Positions 1 through 7,556 of a stretch of DNA of 39,892 nucleotides are shown here, piece by piece. This DNA is from Roseburia sp. (GTDB lineage: Bacteria > Bacillota > Clostridia > Lachnospirales > Lachnospiraceae), in contig JAMPFC010000020.1 of NCBI GenBank assembly GCA_023664685.1, positions 1-39,892 of the forward strand, given 5' to 3'. Positions within the stretch are counted from its first letter, which is position 1; every line of letters starts with the position of its first letter. The notes beneath the pieces are model-generated. The model did not search any database, was not told the origin of the DNA, and was given only the letters and a program-made list of their open reading frames with translations. The translations under genes were made by a program, and so were the position numbers.

Positions 1-204
1 CATAGGCATCACCCCCATTCTTTTGGAATGAGGTCAACGCACCCTGTAACACGACTGTCCCATGCGATAATTGTAACACGTTCTTTTGGCTCTGACAACT
101 TATTTTTTAGATCAGAGGAATACATGCAAATGTCAAGTTTTGATGATTGGGGATTCAAGGGAGTTAGCAGTTGCAAAAAATACATCATGGAACAAAATAA
201 ACAG
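1..204. other. Left edge, no supported gene
   Basis: A plus-strand frame is open from base 1 to a stop at 217-219. Its only ATG before the promoter region, at 28, has no ribosome binding site, and the translation resembles nothing I know. It could be the tail of a gene that starts outside the window. Short direct repeats (TTCTTTTGG at 18-26 and 80-88, TGTAACACG at about 45 and 72) suggest rearranged sequence. Confidence 0.3.
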
Positions 205-233
205 TTGACAATAAACTAAATTGTTAATATAAT
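205..233 (+). promoter_or_regulatory. Consensus sigma-A promoter
   Basis: TTGACA at 205-210 and TATAAT at 228-233 are separated by exactly 17 bases, a perfect consensus. The predicted transcript starts near 240 and runs into a short ORF and then the long hairpin at 336-390. No full-length gene follows directly. Confidence 0.8.
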
Positions 234-239
234 GTAACT

Positions 240-390
240 AAAAAAGGATGTTAGAGGTAAAAGAACATGCACGCAGGTGAAACGACGGTATTTTAGTTTG
301 CTATTGACAATGTCATCACTTACAGGGGAATTACTAAAAGGATCTTCTTCTGCAAAAAGGATTATCTTTTTCGCAGAAGAAGATCCTTTT
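240..390 (+). ncRNA. Leader-like transcript with 9-codon ORF
   Basis: Between the consensus promoter and the hairpin at 336-390 lies a nine-codon ORF at 267-296 (MHAGETTVF), preceded by a purine-rich stretch that could act as a weak ribosome binding site. Promoter, short peptide and terminator hairpin in this order are the layout of a transcription-attenuation leader, such as those of ribosome-protecting antibiotic resistance genes. No such gene follows. It may be a leftover leader or a small RNA of about 150 nt. The function is inferred. Confidence 0.4.
336..390 (+). terminator. Long perfect hairpin, terminator-like
   Basis: Bases 336-353 and 373-390 are perfect 18-bp inverted repeats around a 19-base loop. 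The loop itself pairs in part (AAAAAG with CTTTTT). The right arm ends in TTTT followed by a T-rich stretch, so it should stop plus-strand transcription from the promoter at 205-233. The left arm begins with AAAA, so it may also stop minus-strand transcription. Confidence 0.75.
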
Positions 391-647
391 GTTATTTTCT
401 CTTAAGGATTATCTACATATCTTACGGATTAATCCGCTTTTGCATTATACTTTGCCCCCCGTCCATCGGCAGATGTTGCTATAAAAGATGAATGAGTGCT
501 AGACTTTGTTTGTGTAGTGTGATATACTTTACTTATAAAATTATTTTTTGCTCTGGACTTTAGTTACGAATTTATAGAAAGATCAATACTCAGACAGGCG
601 CAACTTTTTTAAAACCATTGCCTGCATTGTTAAAGGAGATTAGTATA
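391..647. other. Intergenic, weak promoter for hicB-like gene
   Basis: No gene is visible in this AT-rich spacer. A weak promoter is possible at TAGACT (500-505) and TATACT (523-528), 17 bases apart, ahead of the HicB-like gene. No hicA toxin gene is found here, although hicA is normally next to hicB. Confidence 0.35.
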
Positions 648-950
648 ATGAAGCTTATTTACCCAGCAATTTTTACACCTTGCGAAGAAAAATCAGGATA
701 TACCGTGGAAGTACCTGATCTTCCCGGCTGTGTGTCAGAGGGTGATACTCTTATCGAAGCGATTGAAATGGGAACAGATGCGGCGAGTGGGTGGATACTC
801 GGTGAACTAGAGGACGGTCATGATATCCCCAAACCGTCAAAGCATACTGATATTCCCATTGATGGCAACAACTTCATTAACCTTCTGGTTCTTGATATGG
901 ATTCCTATTCCGAAAAATATGGTTCCAGAAGCCAAGCCAATATGCTATAA
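648..950 (+). CDS. HicB-family antitoxin, C-terminally short, no HicA
   Basis: The 100-residue product matches the N-terminal partial RNase H-like domain of HicB antitoxins: an N-terminal strand (MKLIYPAIF), the GYTVEVPDLPGC core and the segment EGDTLIEAIEMGTDAA. Full HicB proteins usually continue into a ribbon-helix-helix or HTH DNA-binding part. Here the protein stops ten residues after the conserved MDSYSEKYG-like segment, with a tail (SRSQANML) unlike the family. ATG 648 is chosen over the upstream ATG at 618 because AAAGGAG lies 9 bases before it. No HicA toxin lies beside it. The gene converges on higA and overlaps its end by 6 bases. It is probably a decayed or recombined remnant, although short HicB proteins also exist. 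Confidence 0.7.
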   Translation: MKLIYPAIFTPCEEKSGYTVEVPDLPGCVSEGDTLIEAIEMGTDAASGWILGELEDGHDIPKPSKHTDIPIDGNNFINLLVLDMDSYSEKYGSRSQANML

Positions 951-1271
951 ATTCTGTTTTTTTACAATTTGCAATTCGTATCCTAACGCATTTACCATGC
1001 TATAAAATAATTTTAAAGATGGGCTATGCTCATTTTTTTCTAATCTTGAAATCGCCTGTTGTTTACTACCTATCATTCTTGCAAGTTCAGATTGAGATAT
1101 ATTCTCGTTCTTGCGGATTTCAACAAGACGATTGATCAATTCCGTATCACTATCTGATACATAAAATGTAGGCGCCGCCATTTCTTTTTTCTTAGTAAGT
1201 GGAATAGAACCTTTTTCAATTTCAACAGCCTCTAATAACCCCTGCATGGTATCATCAAAAAAATTGCCCAT
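945..1271 (-). CDS. higA: HigA-type antitoxin, XRE family
   Basis: This is a 108-residue antitoxin with an unstructured N-terminal part expected to wrap the toxin and a C-terminal XRE helix-turn-helix from about residue 45 to 100 (segments QSELARMIGSKQQAISRLE and LFYSMVNALGYEL). It follows the toxin gene by 3 bases, and toxin-first order is the rule for higBA. It should neutralise the RelE/HigB-like toxin and repress the operon, probably at the palindrome 1584-1601. The gene ends 6 bases inside the convergent hicB-like gene. Confidence 0.85.
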   Translation of the reverse strand: MGNFFDDTMQGLLEAVEIEKGSIPLTKKKEMAAPTFYVSDSDTELINRLVEIRKNENISQSELARMIGSKQQAISRLEKNEHSPSLKLFYSMVNALGYELQIVKKQNL

Positions 1272-1274
1272 TGT

Positions 1275-1583
1275 CTATCCCTCCTTTAAGATTTTTACAA
1301 CTGCTTTAAATGATTTTTTCTCATCCTCTGTTAAATCATCTTTCTCATTCTTAGAATAAACATTCACGAAATAAATGGTTTCTCTTACTTCGATATCTAC
1401 ATAAATCACCCGACTTCCACCACTTTTTCCTCTATTTTCCATTGGAATACGGATTTTTCTAAGTCCACCAGTTCCTTGAATAACATCACCAGCCTTAGAA
1501 TCATTCAATAATATATTCTGTAATTTCCTTGACATTTCATCATTTAGTCCTAATTCTTTCCTCTCCTGTTTGTAATTATACAA
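1275..1583 (-). CDS. higB: HigB/RelE-like toxin
   Basis: The product of about 102 residues carries the signature of HigB2-type mRNA interferases: AGDVIQGTGGLRKIR, then RGKSGGSRVIYVD and VYSKNEKDDLTEDEKK. RelE-fold toxins cleave mRNA on the ribosome. The start is uncertain. TTG at 1583-1581 is the only start codon after an in-frame TAG at 1604-1602 that keeps most of the N-terminal strand, but it has no ribosome binding site. An AGGAGAGG sequence lies downstream, where the next in-frame ATG is residue 17 (1535). The codons just before TTG 1583 still read like family N-termini (RFVVL), so the start may have been lost or be non-standard. It pairs with the higA-type gene that follows. Confidence 0.78.
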   Translation of the reverse strand: MYNYKQERKELGLNDEMSRKLQNILLNDSKAGDVIQGTGGLRKIRIPMENRGKSGGSRVIYVDIEVRETIYFVNVYSKNEKDDLTEDEKKSFKAVVKILKEG

Positions 1584-1601
1584 TACAACAAATCTGTTGT
1601 A
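1575..1601 (-). promoter_or_regulatory. Palindromic operator and -10 of higBA
   Basis: TACAACA (1584-1590) and TGTTGTA (1595-1601) form a 7-bp inverted repeat with a 4-base centre. It is next to a minus-strand TATAAT at 1580-1575, and a TTGATA lies just upstream on the minus strand. This placement suits autoregulation by the XRE antitoxin. If transcription starts from this TATAAT, the TTG at 1583 would lie upstream of the transcript start. Confidence 0.5.
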
Positions 1602-1640
1602 CTATCAAGAGCAATCTGGCAAATTTGCATTTCGATTTTC

Positions 1641-2798
1641 CTAACTGCTATGTTCAATCTGCCTCATTTCCTGTTCGGCTTTTTCATAATTGGCGTGCGT
1701 ATACACATTTAACGTAACACTTACGTCAGAATGCCCCATCAGATATTGCAGGCTTTTAATATCCATTCCCGCATTTGCCATATTAGTGCAAAACGTATGC
1801 CGCAGCACATGGGGCGTAACCGGCGGGAGCGGCATTTCATGCGTAGCATTATATTTATTCCACGCCCTTTTCATCACATGCTCGATATGCGCCGCCACTT
1901 TTGGATTTCCCTCCCTATCCAACAAAATAAAACCGCTGCGGCCGCTCACTACTTTTTCATTTTCAACCGCACTTCTATTGGCAACAATATTTTTCAAACT
2001 CCGGTACACATTTTCTGTCATAGGAATATAACGAACTCCCGATTTTGTCTTTGCTTCTTCTATATAATAATCCCCATCTCTCGTCCTGACCAACTGATGA
2101 TCCACACGAATCCTCTGCTTTTCAAAATCAATATCGCGCATTGTCAGACCCGTGAACTCGCTGATCCTCATACCAGTACCGAGCAAAACAAGAAATTCAT
2201 CCAGATATCGGCAATAATGTCCATCCTCTTCGATAAAAGTCAAAAATTTTTTCTGCTCCTCTTCCGTCATAGCCACCCGCCTTTTGGAATTGTTCGGTAT
2301 CATATCCAATCTGAAATCAAACGGATTCCTCCGAACAATCTCCTCATTGTATGCCATCTGAAAAGCCGGCTTTACCACACCCCGGACATTCGCAATCGTG
2401 CTGTATCCCCGGCCATCCTCTGCCAATTTCATAAACCATTGTTTGGCATCAAAAACCTTTACATCTCGAATCCTCCGATACCCAAAATCCTCCTTCCGGA
2501 TCAGATTCAGCACAAACTGATAGCCAACCCATGTATTATACCGCACCCCTTTTTTCAAACAAATATACCGCTCGACCAGTTCAACCACAGTAATATTTCC
2601 CCCTGCATAGTCCGCCCCGCTGTTCAAAAACTTTTGAATCTCGCTCTCTTTCTCCCTTAATTTCCTCAAATCCGAAGAATAAACCGTCCGCCGCTTGCCG
2701 CCCAGATCCATATACCGGTACTGATAAAGCAAATCTTTCCTCTGGCTCTCCCCCTTCCTCAAAACTCTTCCCCTATGATCCTTTCTTTTCTCAGACAT
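1641..2798 (-). CDS. int: Tyrosine recombinase, Tn916-type integrase
   Basis: The 385-residue protein has an N-terminal arm-type DNA-binding domain (about 1-60), a SAM-like core-binding domain (about 68-165) and a catalytic domain. All catalytic residues are visible: R211 in GTGMRISE, K252 in EAKTKSG, H330 and R333 in HVLRHTFCT, H356 in MGHSDVS and the nucleophile Y366 in NVYTHA. It should therefore be active. This family moves Tn916-like conjugative or mobilisable elements. No excisionase or conjugation genes are in the window, so the element is degraded or extends left. The start has GGAAAGGA upstream. The gene has its own promoter at 2917-2945. Confidence 0.93.
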   Translation of the reverse strand: MSEKRKDHRGRVLRKGESQRKDLLYQYRYMDLGGKRRTVYSSDLRKLREKESEIQKFLNSGADYAGGNITVVELVERYICLKKGVRYNTWVGYQFVLNLIRKEDFGYRRIRDVKVFDAKQWFMKLAEDGRGYSTIANVRGVVKPAFQMAYNEEIVRRNPFDFRLDMIPNNSKRRVAMTEEEQKKFLTFIEEDGHYCRYLDEFLVLLGTGMRISEFTGLTMRDIDFEKQRIRVDHQLVRTRDGDYYIEEAKTKSGVRYIPMTENVYRSLKNIVANRSAVENEKVVSGRSGFILLDREGNPKVAAHIEHVMKRAWNKYNATHEMPLPPVTPHVLRHTFCTNMANAGMDIKSLQYLMGHSDVSVTLNVYTHANYEKAEQEMRQIEHSS

Positions 2799-2824
2799 TG
2801 CGATTCCTTTCCGACAGAAAAGAG

Positions 2825-2852
2825 CCCTGAAATGACTTTCGTCAGATCAGGG
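2825..2852 (-). terminator. Hairpin in the int leader
   Basis: CCCTGA (2825-2830) pairs with TCAGGG (2847-2852), with GAC/GTC pairing inside. On the minus strand it is followed by CTCTTTTCTG. It lies between the int promoter and the int start and downstream of the 1080-codon gene. It could terminate that operon or attenuate int expression. Confidence 0.5.
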
Positions 2853-2916
2853 TTCGATCGGTCTTTTTGCTTTTTAGTTGTTCTTGGCTAAGTTCTTTTG
2901 ATGCAACTATGTCTTT

Positions 2917-2945
2917 ATTATATAGAATAGATTTTACGCTGTCAA
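2917..2945 (-). promoter_or_regulatory. Consensus promoter for int
   Basis: On the minus strand TTGACA (2945-2940) and TATAAT (2922-2917) are 17 bases apart, a perfect consensus. The leader to the int start is about 110 nt and contains the hairpin 2825-2852. A 22-codon open stretch in the leader has no start codon, so I do not call it a gene. Confidence 0.8.
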
Positions 2946-2992
2946 ATAATTTTCCTTATAAATAAAGTTACACACAAGTGCCTAAAAACTAA

Positions 2993-5900
2993 TTACTTAT
3001 TGCTTTCTTCTGTTGGAAAAATAAAATAATTAATACCTCCTTCATCGTTAAGCATTTCAATTTTTTTCACCACCCTCATATCCTGTGGATTCTCAGAATC
3101 ATATTCATCTCCACTTTTATCACTTACCACAACCTTATAAAAAGCCTCCAATCCTTTAAAACTCTCCAAAAAATTTGTAATTTTTCTTGGAAGCATATCT
3201 ATAATTTTCTTAACACCATCATTAGATATTGCAGGACACTGGTCACTCTCCCCCTTTGCTTTATAGTCCAAACAGAACGGACTTTGTTTAGCAACTTTCA
3301 TAGAATTTAAAAACATATATATACCATTATGGATACGTTGAATATCCTTTTCTGTTAAAAACGGAAAAAAATAACGATAAAATACTGTTTCTAAATATGA
3401 ATATACGGAATATAAAACTAAAGAAATATATCTGTCTAAGTTACCTTTTTCTTTATCAGTATCGTTTAATATGCTTTTTATCTCCACTCTCAATTTATTC
3501 ATTAATGACTGGAATATCTTTTTTCGTACATTACTTTGAAGTTCACAAAGCAATGTATTATTATCATTGTCATTACTAGTATTTGAATCAACTTCATTTT
3601 TTATCAAGAACTTACGAAGTTTTTGGTCTTCATCCACAAAAAGAGAAGCTAATCCAAATGTCGCTGGTCCCGAACTTCCAACAATAGATACTCTAAAATG
3701 TTGATTGTTTTCCCCCTTTTGCCCATCTTCTTTCCATAAAATAAGTTGTGCAATCTGTACATGATCAGAACAATCTTTCAACGGACAATCTGTCCTCTCC
3801 ATAATAGACTCTTCGTGAAGATCATATATGATTTCCTCACTAATTTTTCTTTTAGTAACAACTTTATTACATGTTTTACAAAAAGAGCGTGTTAAGTACG
3901 AATAAACGCCTTTTTCACTAACTAAATCTGCTTCATTCTTACAAACAAACCCTCTAACCTGAACATTATTATAATGACCACATTTATCACAATCAATATA
4001 CTCATTCTTATACTCATGAATTTTATTGATGTGGCTATCATTACCCATTTTAGCAACACTGCTCTCTTTGCATCTGTCAAAAATGTATTCAGTCACTTTT
4101 TTTGTCAAAGGCTTTACTGGTTGCCCCACACAAATGAAATTAACATCTTCTGCTACCCTATCCTCAACCCCATCTGGCAAGCTAATAAGTACATACTCCC
4201 CAATAACAGATCGTTTCGATAAATAATACGATAATGCCGATACTGCATCTAAATCCCAATTTGTAATGCGTGACATCGCCCCCATCTCTGCATCATTATT
4301 ATCACTATGTTGTGGCAAATAGATTCTAAGACGATTATAGCGGAGCATCGTATTCCAAAATTTCCTTCGGTAATAAGATTCCAATGCCAACCAGTCTTTT
4401 ATCTGGTTCTCTTTACCATCTTCTTTTAATTTTCTCTCTGAAGTGCTTTCACCATTCTCCCCCGATTCATGAAGTTCTAAATATTCCCATTTTTTAAACC
4501 CATGCCAATCCGTATCAAAGGGAATAATTTTAGAATGCTTTTCAATGCCAAATTGCGCTAATGCCAACTGATGATAAAACCCTTCGGTATCATGCGAATA
4601 ATAATATGCCGTCCATAAACCTGCAACATCAAAGACATTTCTACTATTCCCCTGTATATCCCCCTCCACAATTTTTCTTTCTTTTTCTGTAAGCTCGTTT
4701 TTAACCGTTATCGCATAAACTTCCGCACCATGTGCTGCTCCAAGCCAAAACAATGACTGCGGACTATTATTTGTGATATCTACCACAATCTCATTTGTAT
4801 AGCAAAGAGTTCTAAGCATTACATGGTACAAGCAAAAGGCCTCTTCCTCGCTATCCTTTTTAAGAACATCGGGAGTTATTTGATTTTTTACCCTTTCCAC
4901 ATAAACTGGATTGTCAGGATATAAAATCATACCCCTATTTCCAATATACTCTTTTACAAAGTATTCTATTTCTTGTTTATGTGTTTTTCCAAAGTTCTCG
5001 ATTTCACTTAATTCCGAAAAAAGTTTCGCTATGTCTTCTGTTCGAATTTTTTCTTTTGCCGCCAAATATGTCGCCTGATTTACTCCAATATGTATGATTT
5101 CGCCTGCATTATAAAGAACATGTCGTTCCTTTTGGGCATCTTTATCACTGTCTGGTATTACATTTCCCTGTACTAATACACCTACACGTTCACCACAAAA
5201 ACATTGTTCTTTCTTCATTCGTTCTGTAATACTACGATAAAAATTCACAATACATCTTCCTGCCTGATCTTTATTCAGAAAACCCTCTATCGTATAAACA
5301 ACTAAAGTATTATCATCTTTTGTAGCATTATTATATTCCTTCATCAATCTTCCGTAAATAATTTCTCCAATGTTACTTTCGTTACTTCCTAATCTTTCAT
5401 CATATGGGAAACGTCCATACTGTTTATCTGAAAAACCATACAAACGATTTGCTGCTTTCTCAAACTCCAAATATGACGTATTTGAAGAATTATCATTTTT
5501 TTCATTTTGCTTAAAACGAATCCCATAATATTCAAATAATTTTTTTCGCCACGGATAACATCCTATATGTTTCTCTAGTTCCTCTAACTGATCTAGGTTC
5601 TTAATATCCATTTCTTTTATTTCTTTAGGATACTCTGATTTATAAAAACTTTCACTAAAACAAATAGGCAATATCAACTTCTCTAAAGCAACAGCCATCC
5701 CAAACTCATAAAACACATTTGGATTCTGGGTAGATACATCTACAATTACAAGATCTGCTATCTGCATTTGTTGACAAATACGACTACAAATAACATAATT
5801 GGATGACGGATTTGAATCTGCACGAACCACCTTAATTTTATCAACTTTTTCCATACCTTCTGGTATATCATTCTTTTCGATATTACAGTATAATCTTTTC

Positions 5901-6235
5901 TTTTCGCTATCCACATACAGATATTTGTTTAAAGATTCAATAAATTTTTCAATACGCCACTTATACACAACATCTGACATATCAGAAAAATTCATAATAA
6001 CAAATGCTGAAATTACAATCTCCCCATCTCCCTTTTCATACAATTTTTTTCTTTCACGCTGAATGTTTGTCTTTTGAGAACAATATTCTCCGCTCATAAA
6101 ACACCGACGAGTATGATTACTACTCTCCGTAGAAATATAACATCTCTGGCATGCTTCCTTTCCCTCTGTATTCCCACTATTAGTACATTCTTTATTGCAT
6201 ATATCAATTGCTTGCTGTGTATTATTTTCAGACAT
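2993..6235 (-). CDS. Large multidomain protein, deoxyribosyltransferase/TIR-like
   Basis: I do not know a named family for the whole 1080-residue protein. Order: a Cys-rich N-terminus (C13, C17, C29, C32, C45, C52); a Rossmann-like domain at about 72-200 with FVIMNF, a conserved RAD (138-140) and IADLVIVDVS followed by NPNVFYEFG, where E177 is at the position of the catalytic Glu of nucleoside 2-deoxyribosyltransferase/TIR-like NADase folds; a weaker copy at about 309-515 (VVDITNNSPQSLFWLG) with Trp497 in place of that Glu; a third alpha/beta segment at about 634-720; a CxxC...CxxC zinc-knuckle-like part (C749, C752, C786, C789); a segment with VSIVGSSGPATFGLASL (849-865); and a helical C-terminus. 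No membrane segment is seen. It lies 49 bases after the ThsA-like gene in the same operon, with AGAGGAAAGGA before its ATG. Inferred role: it makes a nucleotide signal for, or acts with, the macro-domain protein in phage defence. Confidence 0.75.
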   Translation of the reverse strand: MSENNTQQAIDICNKECTNSGNTEGKEACQRCYISTESSNHTRRCFMSGEYCSQKTNIQRERKKLYEKGDGEIVISAFVIMNFSDMSDVVYKWRIEKFIESLNKYLYVDSEKKRLYCNIEKNDIPEGMEKVDKIKVVRADSNPSSNYVICSRICQQMQIADLVIVDVSTQNPNVFYEFGMAVALEKLILPICFSESFYKSEYPKEIKEMDIKNLDQLEELEKHIGCYPWRKKLFEYYGIRFKQNEKNDNSSNTSYLEFEKAANRLYGFSDKQYGRFPYDERLGSNESNIGEIIYGRLMKEYNNATKDDNTLVVYTIEGFLNKDQAGRCIVNFYRSITERMKKEQCFCGERVGVLVQGNVIPDSDKDAQKERHVLYNAGEIIHIGVNQATYLAAKEKIRTEDIAKLFSELSEIENFGKTHKQEIEYFVKEYIGNRGMILYPDNPVYVERVKNQITPDVLKKDSEEEAFCLYHVMLRTLCYTNEIVVDITNNSPQSLFWLGAAHGAEVYAITVKNELTEKERKIVEGDIQGNSRNVFDVAGLWTAYYYSHDTEGFYHQLALAQFGIEKHSKIIPFDTDWHGFKKWEYLELHESGENGESTSERKLKEDGKENQIKDWLALESYYRRKFWNTMLRYNRLRIYLPQHSDNNDAEMGAMSRITNWDLDAVSALSYYLSKRSVIGEYVLISLPDGVEDRVAEDVNFICVGQPVKPLTKKVTEYIFDRCKESSVAKMGNDSHINKIHEYKNEYIDCDKCGHYNNVQVRGFVCKNEADLVSEKGVYSYLTRSFCKTCNKVVTKRKISEEIIYDLHEESIMERTDCPLKDCSDHVQIAQLILWKEDGQKGENNQHFRVSIVGSSGPATFGLASLFVDEDQKLRKFLIKNEVDSNTSNDNDNNTLLCELQSNVRKKIFQSLMNKLRVEIKSILNDTDKEKGNLDRYISLVLYSVYSYLETVFYRYFFPFLTEKDIQRIHNGIYMFLNSMKVAKQSPFCLDYKAKGESDQCPAISNDGVKKIIDMLPRKITNFLESFKGLEAFYKVVVSDKSGDEYDSENPQDMRVVKKIEMLNDEGGINYFIFPTEESNK

Positions 6236-6284
6236 TATATAATCCTTTCCTCTGTTTATTATTTTTCAGTAATTTCTACAAGTA

Positions 6285-7166
6285 TCAGTCAAAAATAGAA
6301 ACCTCCCCTTTTTGTTCCTGAGAAATCACAATATTTACTTTACCACGCACTATATCCAGATTTAATTCCAAAAGAGCTTTTAAAAGCCTGAGAGAATCAC
6401 TTGGACTTAACCCTGCCCCAGACATTCCTGTCCCTATTAAGGGCAAATATAAATCATATCCTTGTCCTTTTTCATAATAATATTTTAACATAGACTCTGC
6501 ACATTGGATGACTTCCTCTCTTGAACTGTGAGCATTATTATTTTGGTCAAATCTTGATAGTGCCATCAAAAAAAATATAACATCACCACTTTCTATTGGC
6601 ACAACTGTCCCAAGCTCATAATTTTCTAATTTTCTTCGCACATCCTCACACTTTAATTTCTTCACTGGCGTTTCATTTTGAAGAGTCTGTTCAATTTTTT
6701 TATCAAGTTCATCGATCCCCATTTCCTTTTCACAATATTTCAGAATCCATTTTCCATGAATTGTTTCTGTAGAAATTAATGGTCTTTGATTATTTGGTAT
6801 GGTTTCATCTACGATTGTATCAAAACCCGTATTAACCGGAATAACCACTATCCGTTTGCCCTTACATTTTCTCGGAAAACCTAGTTTCAAAATATCGCCA
6901 TATCGGACACAAATTTCCTTTCTTCCTACTTTATACACAATAGATTCTCTTTTTAAAAAACAAATCCATAAAGCAGCAAACACTACACTACATAAGATAA
7001 TACAAATAAAAAACAAAATTTTATCTGTTGCTCCTCGACACCCAATTTCTTCCCATGCTACAAAAGAAAGAACAACAGAAAGTATTGAAAAAACCATACC
7101 CATTATTTTTATCCAAACTTCTACTATTCTCTTTATATTATATTTTATGATTTCTATAATTTTCAT
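6285..7166 (-). CDS. Two-TM macro-domain protein, ThsA (DUF6430)-like
   Basis: The 293-residue protein has two membrane helices (about 18-38 and 50-71), then a cytoplasmic macro-like domain (about 80-293). The domain shows the DUF6430/ThsA-macro pattern: VVIPVNTGFDT (107-117), the Ser/Thr-x-x-x-HG motif ending in H137-G138, MALSRFDQNNNA (201-212) and LPLIGTGMSGAG (241-252). In type II Thoeris such proteins bind an ADP-ribose-derived signal (histidine-ADPR) made by the TIR protein ThsB and then damage the membrane. Here no TIR gene is adjacent; the partner position is taken by the 1080-residue protein 49 bases downstream. An XRE regulator gene lies 41 bases upstream. AGAGGG precedes the ATG. 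Family assignment is firm on motifs; the system's activity is inferred. Confidence 0.82.
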   Translation of the reverse strand: MKIIEIIKYNIKRIVEVWIKIMGMVFSILSVVLSFVAWEEIGCRGATDKILFFICIILCSVVFAALWICFLKRESIVYKVGRKEICVRYGDILKLGFPRKCKGKRIVVIPVNTGFDTIVDETIPNNQRPLISTETIHGKWILKYCEKEMGIDELDKKIEQTLQNETPVKKLKCEDVRRKLENYELGTVVPIESGDVIFFLMALSRFDQNNNAHSSREEVIQCAESMLKYYYEKGQGYDLYLPLIGTGMSGAGLSPSDSLRLLKALLELNLDIVRGKVNIVISQEQKGEVSIFD

Positions 7167-7207
7167 ATTTACCCTCTTTTAGATGATAAACATCCTATTT
7201 CTCTCCC

Positions 7208-7537
7208 TCACTCCTCCAACACCCCTCTCAAGCTCCTCACTACCGACAAAATAACCTTCATCTCGTAATCCGAACACTCCCCCAACTCCTTCATGAGCAT
7301 ATTCCGCACCTGAAGGTTCTCGGCCATCTCCGGATAAAACACCTGATAAAGCGGCAGATCCAGTTCCCTCACTAAGAGACAAAGGATTTCAAATTTCGGA
7401 TTACCAGTATTCTTTTCAATATCAATGATCGTTCGCTTACATACGCCAATCCGCTCTGCTAAAGCCTCTTGCGATAGGTGTTTCCTTTTTCTTGTCTTGC
7501 GGACGATATCACCTAAAGCCTTTCTCGTCTGGTTCAT
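7208..7537 (-). CDS. XRE-family transcriptional regulator
   Basis: The 109-residue protein has a helix-turn-helix at about residues 8-65 (LSQEALAERIGVCKRTIIDIEKNTGNPKFE) and a short C-terminal helical part. It is the first gene of a minus-strand run with the ThsA-like and 1080-residue genes, 41 bases before the former, so it probably controls the operon. ACGAGGTGA stands 6 bases before the ATG. Similar small regulators are common at the ends of Tn916-like elements. Autoregulation is inferred from position. Confidence 0.85.
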   Translation of the reverse strand: MNQTRKALGDIVRKTRKRKHLSQEALAERIGVCKRTIIDIEKNTGNPKFEILCLLVRELDLPLYQVFYPEMAENLQVRNMLMKELGECSDYEMKVILSVVRSLRGVLEE

Positions 7538-7556
7538 TACAGTTCACCTCGTAATT

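Noticed and set aside
28-219. 63-codon plus-strand ORF at the left edge
   Set aside because: No ribosome binding site, no family resemblance, and the promoter at 205-233 lies inside its end.
1731-2660. 309-codon ORF antisense to int
   Set aside because: It lies fully opposite a well-supported integrase, has no ribosome binding site, and its composition is that of a shadow frame.
2857-2910. 22-codon open stretch in the int leader
   Set aside because: It has no ATG, GTG or TTG start in frame, so I do not call it a gene.
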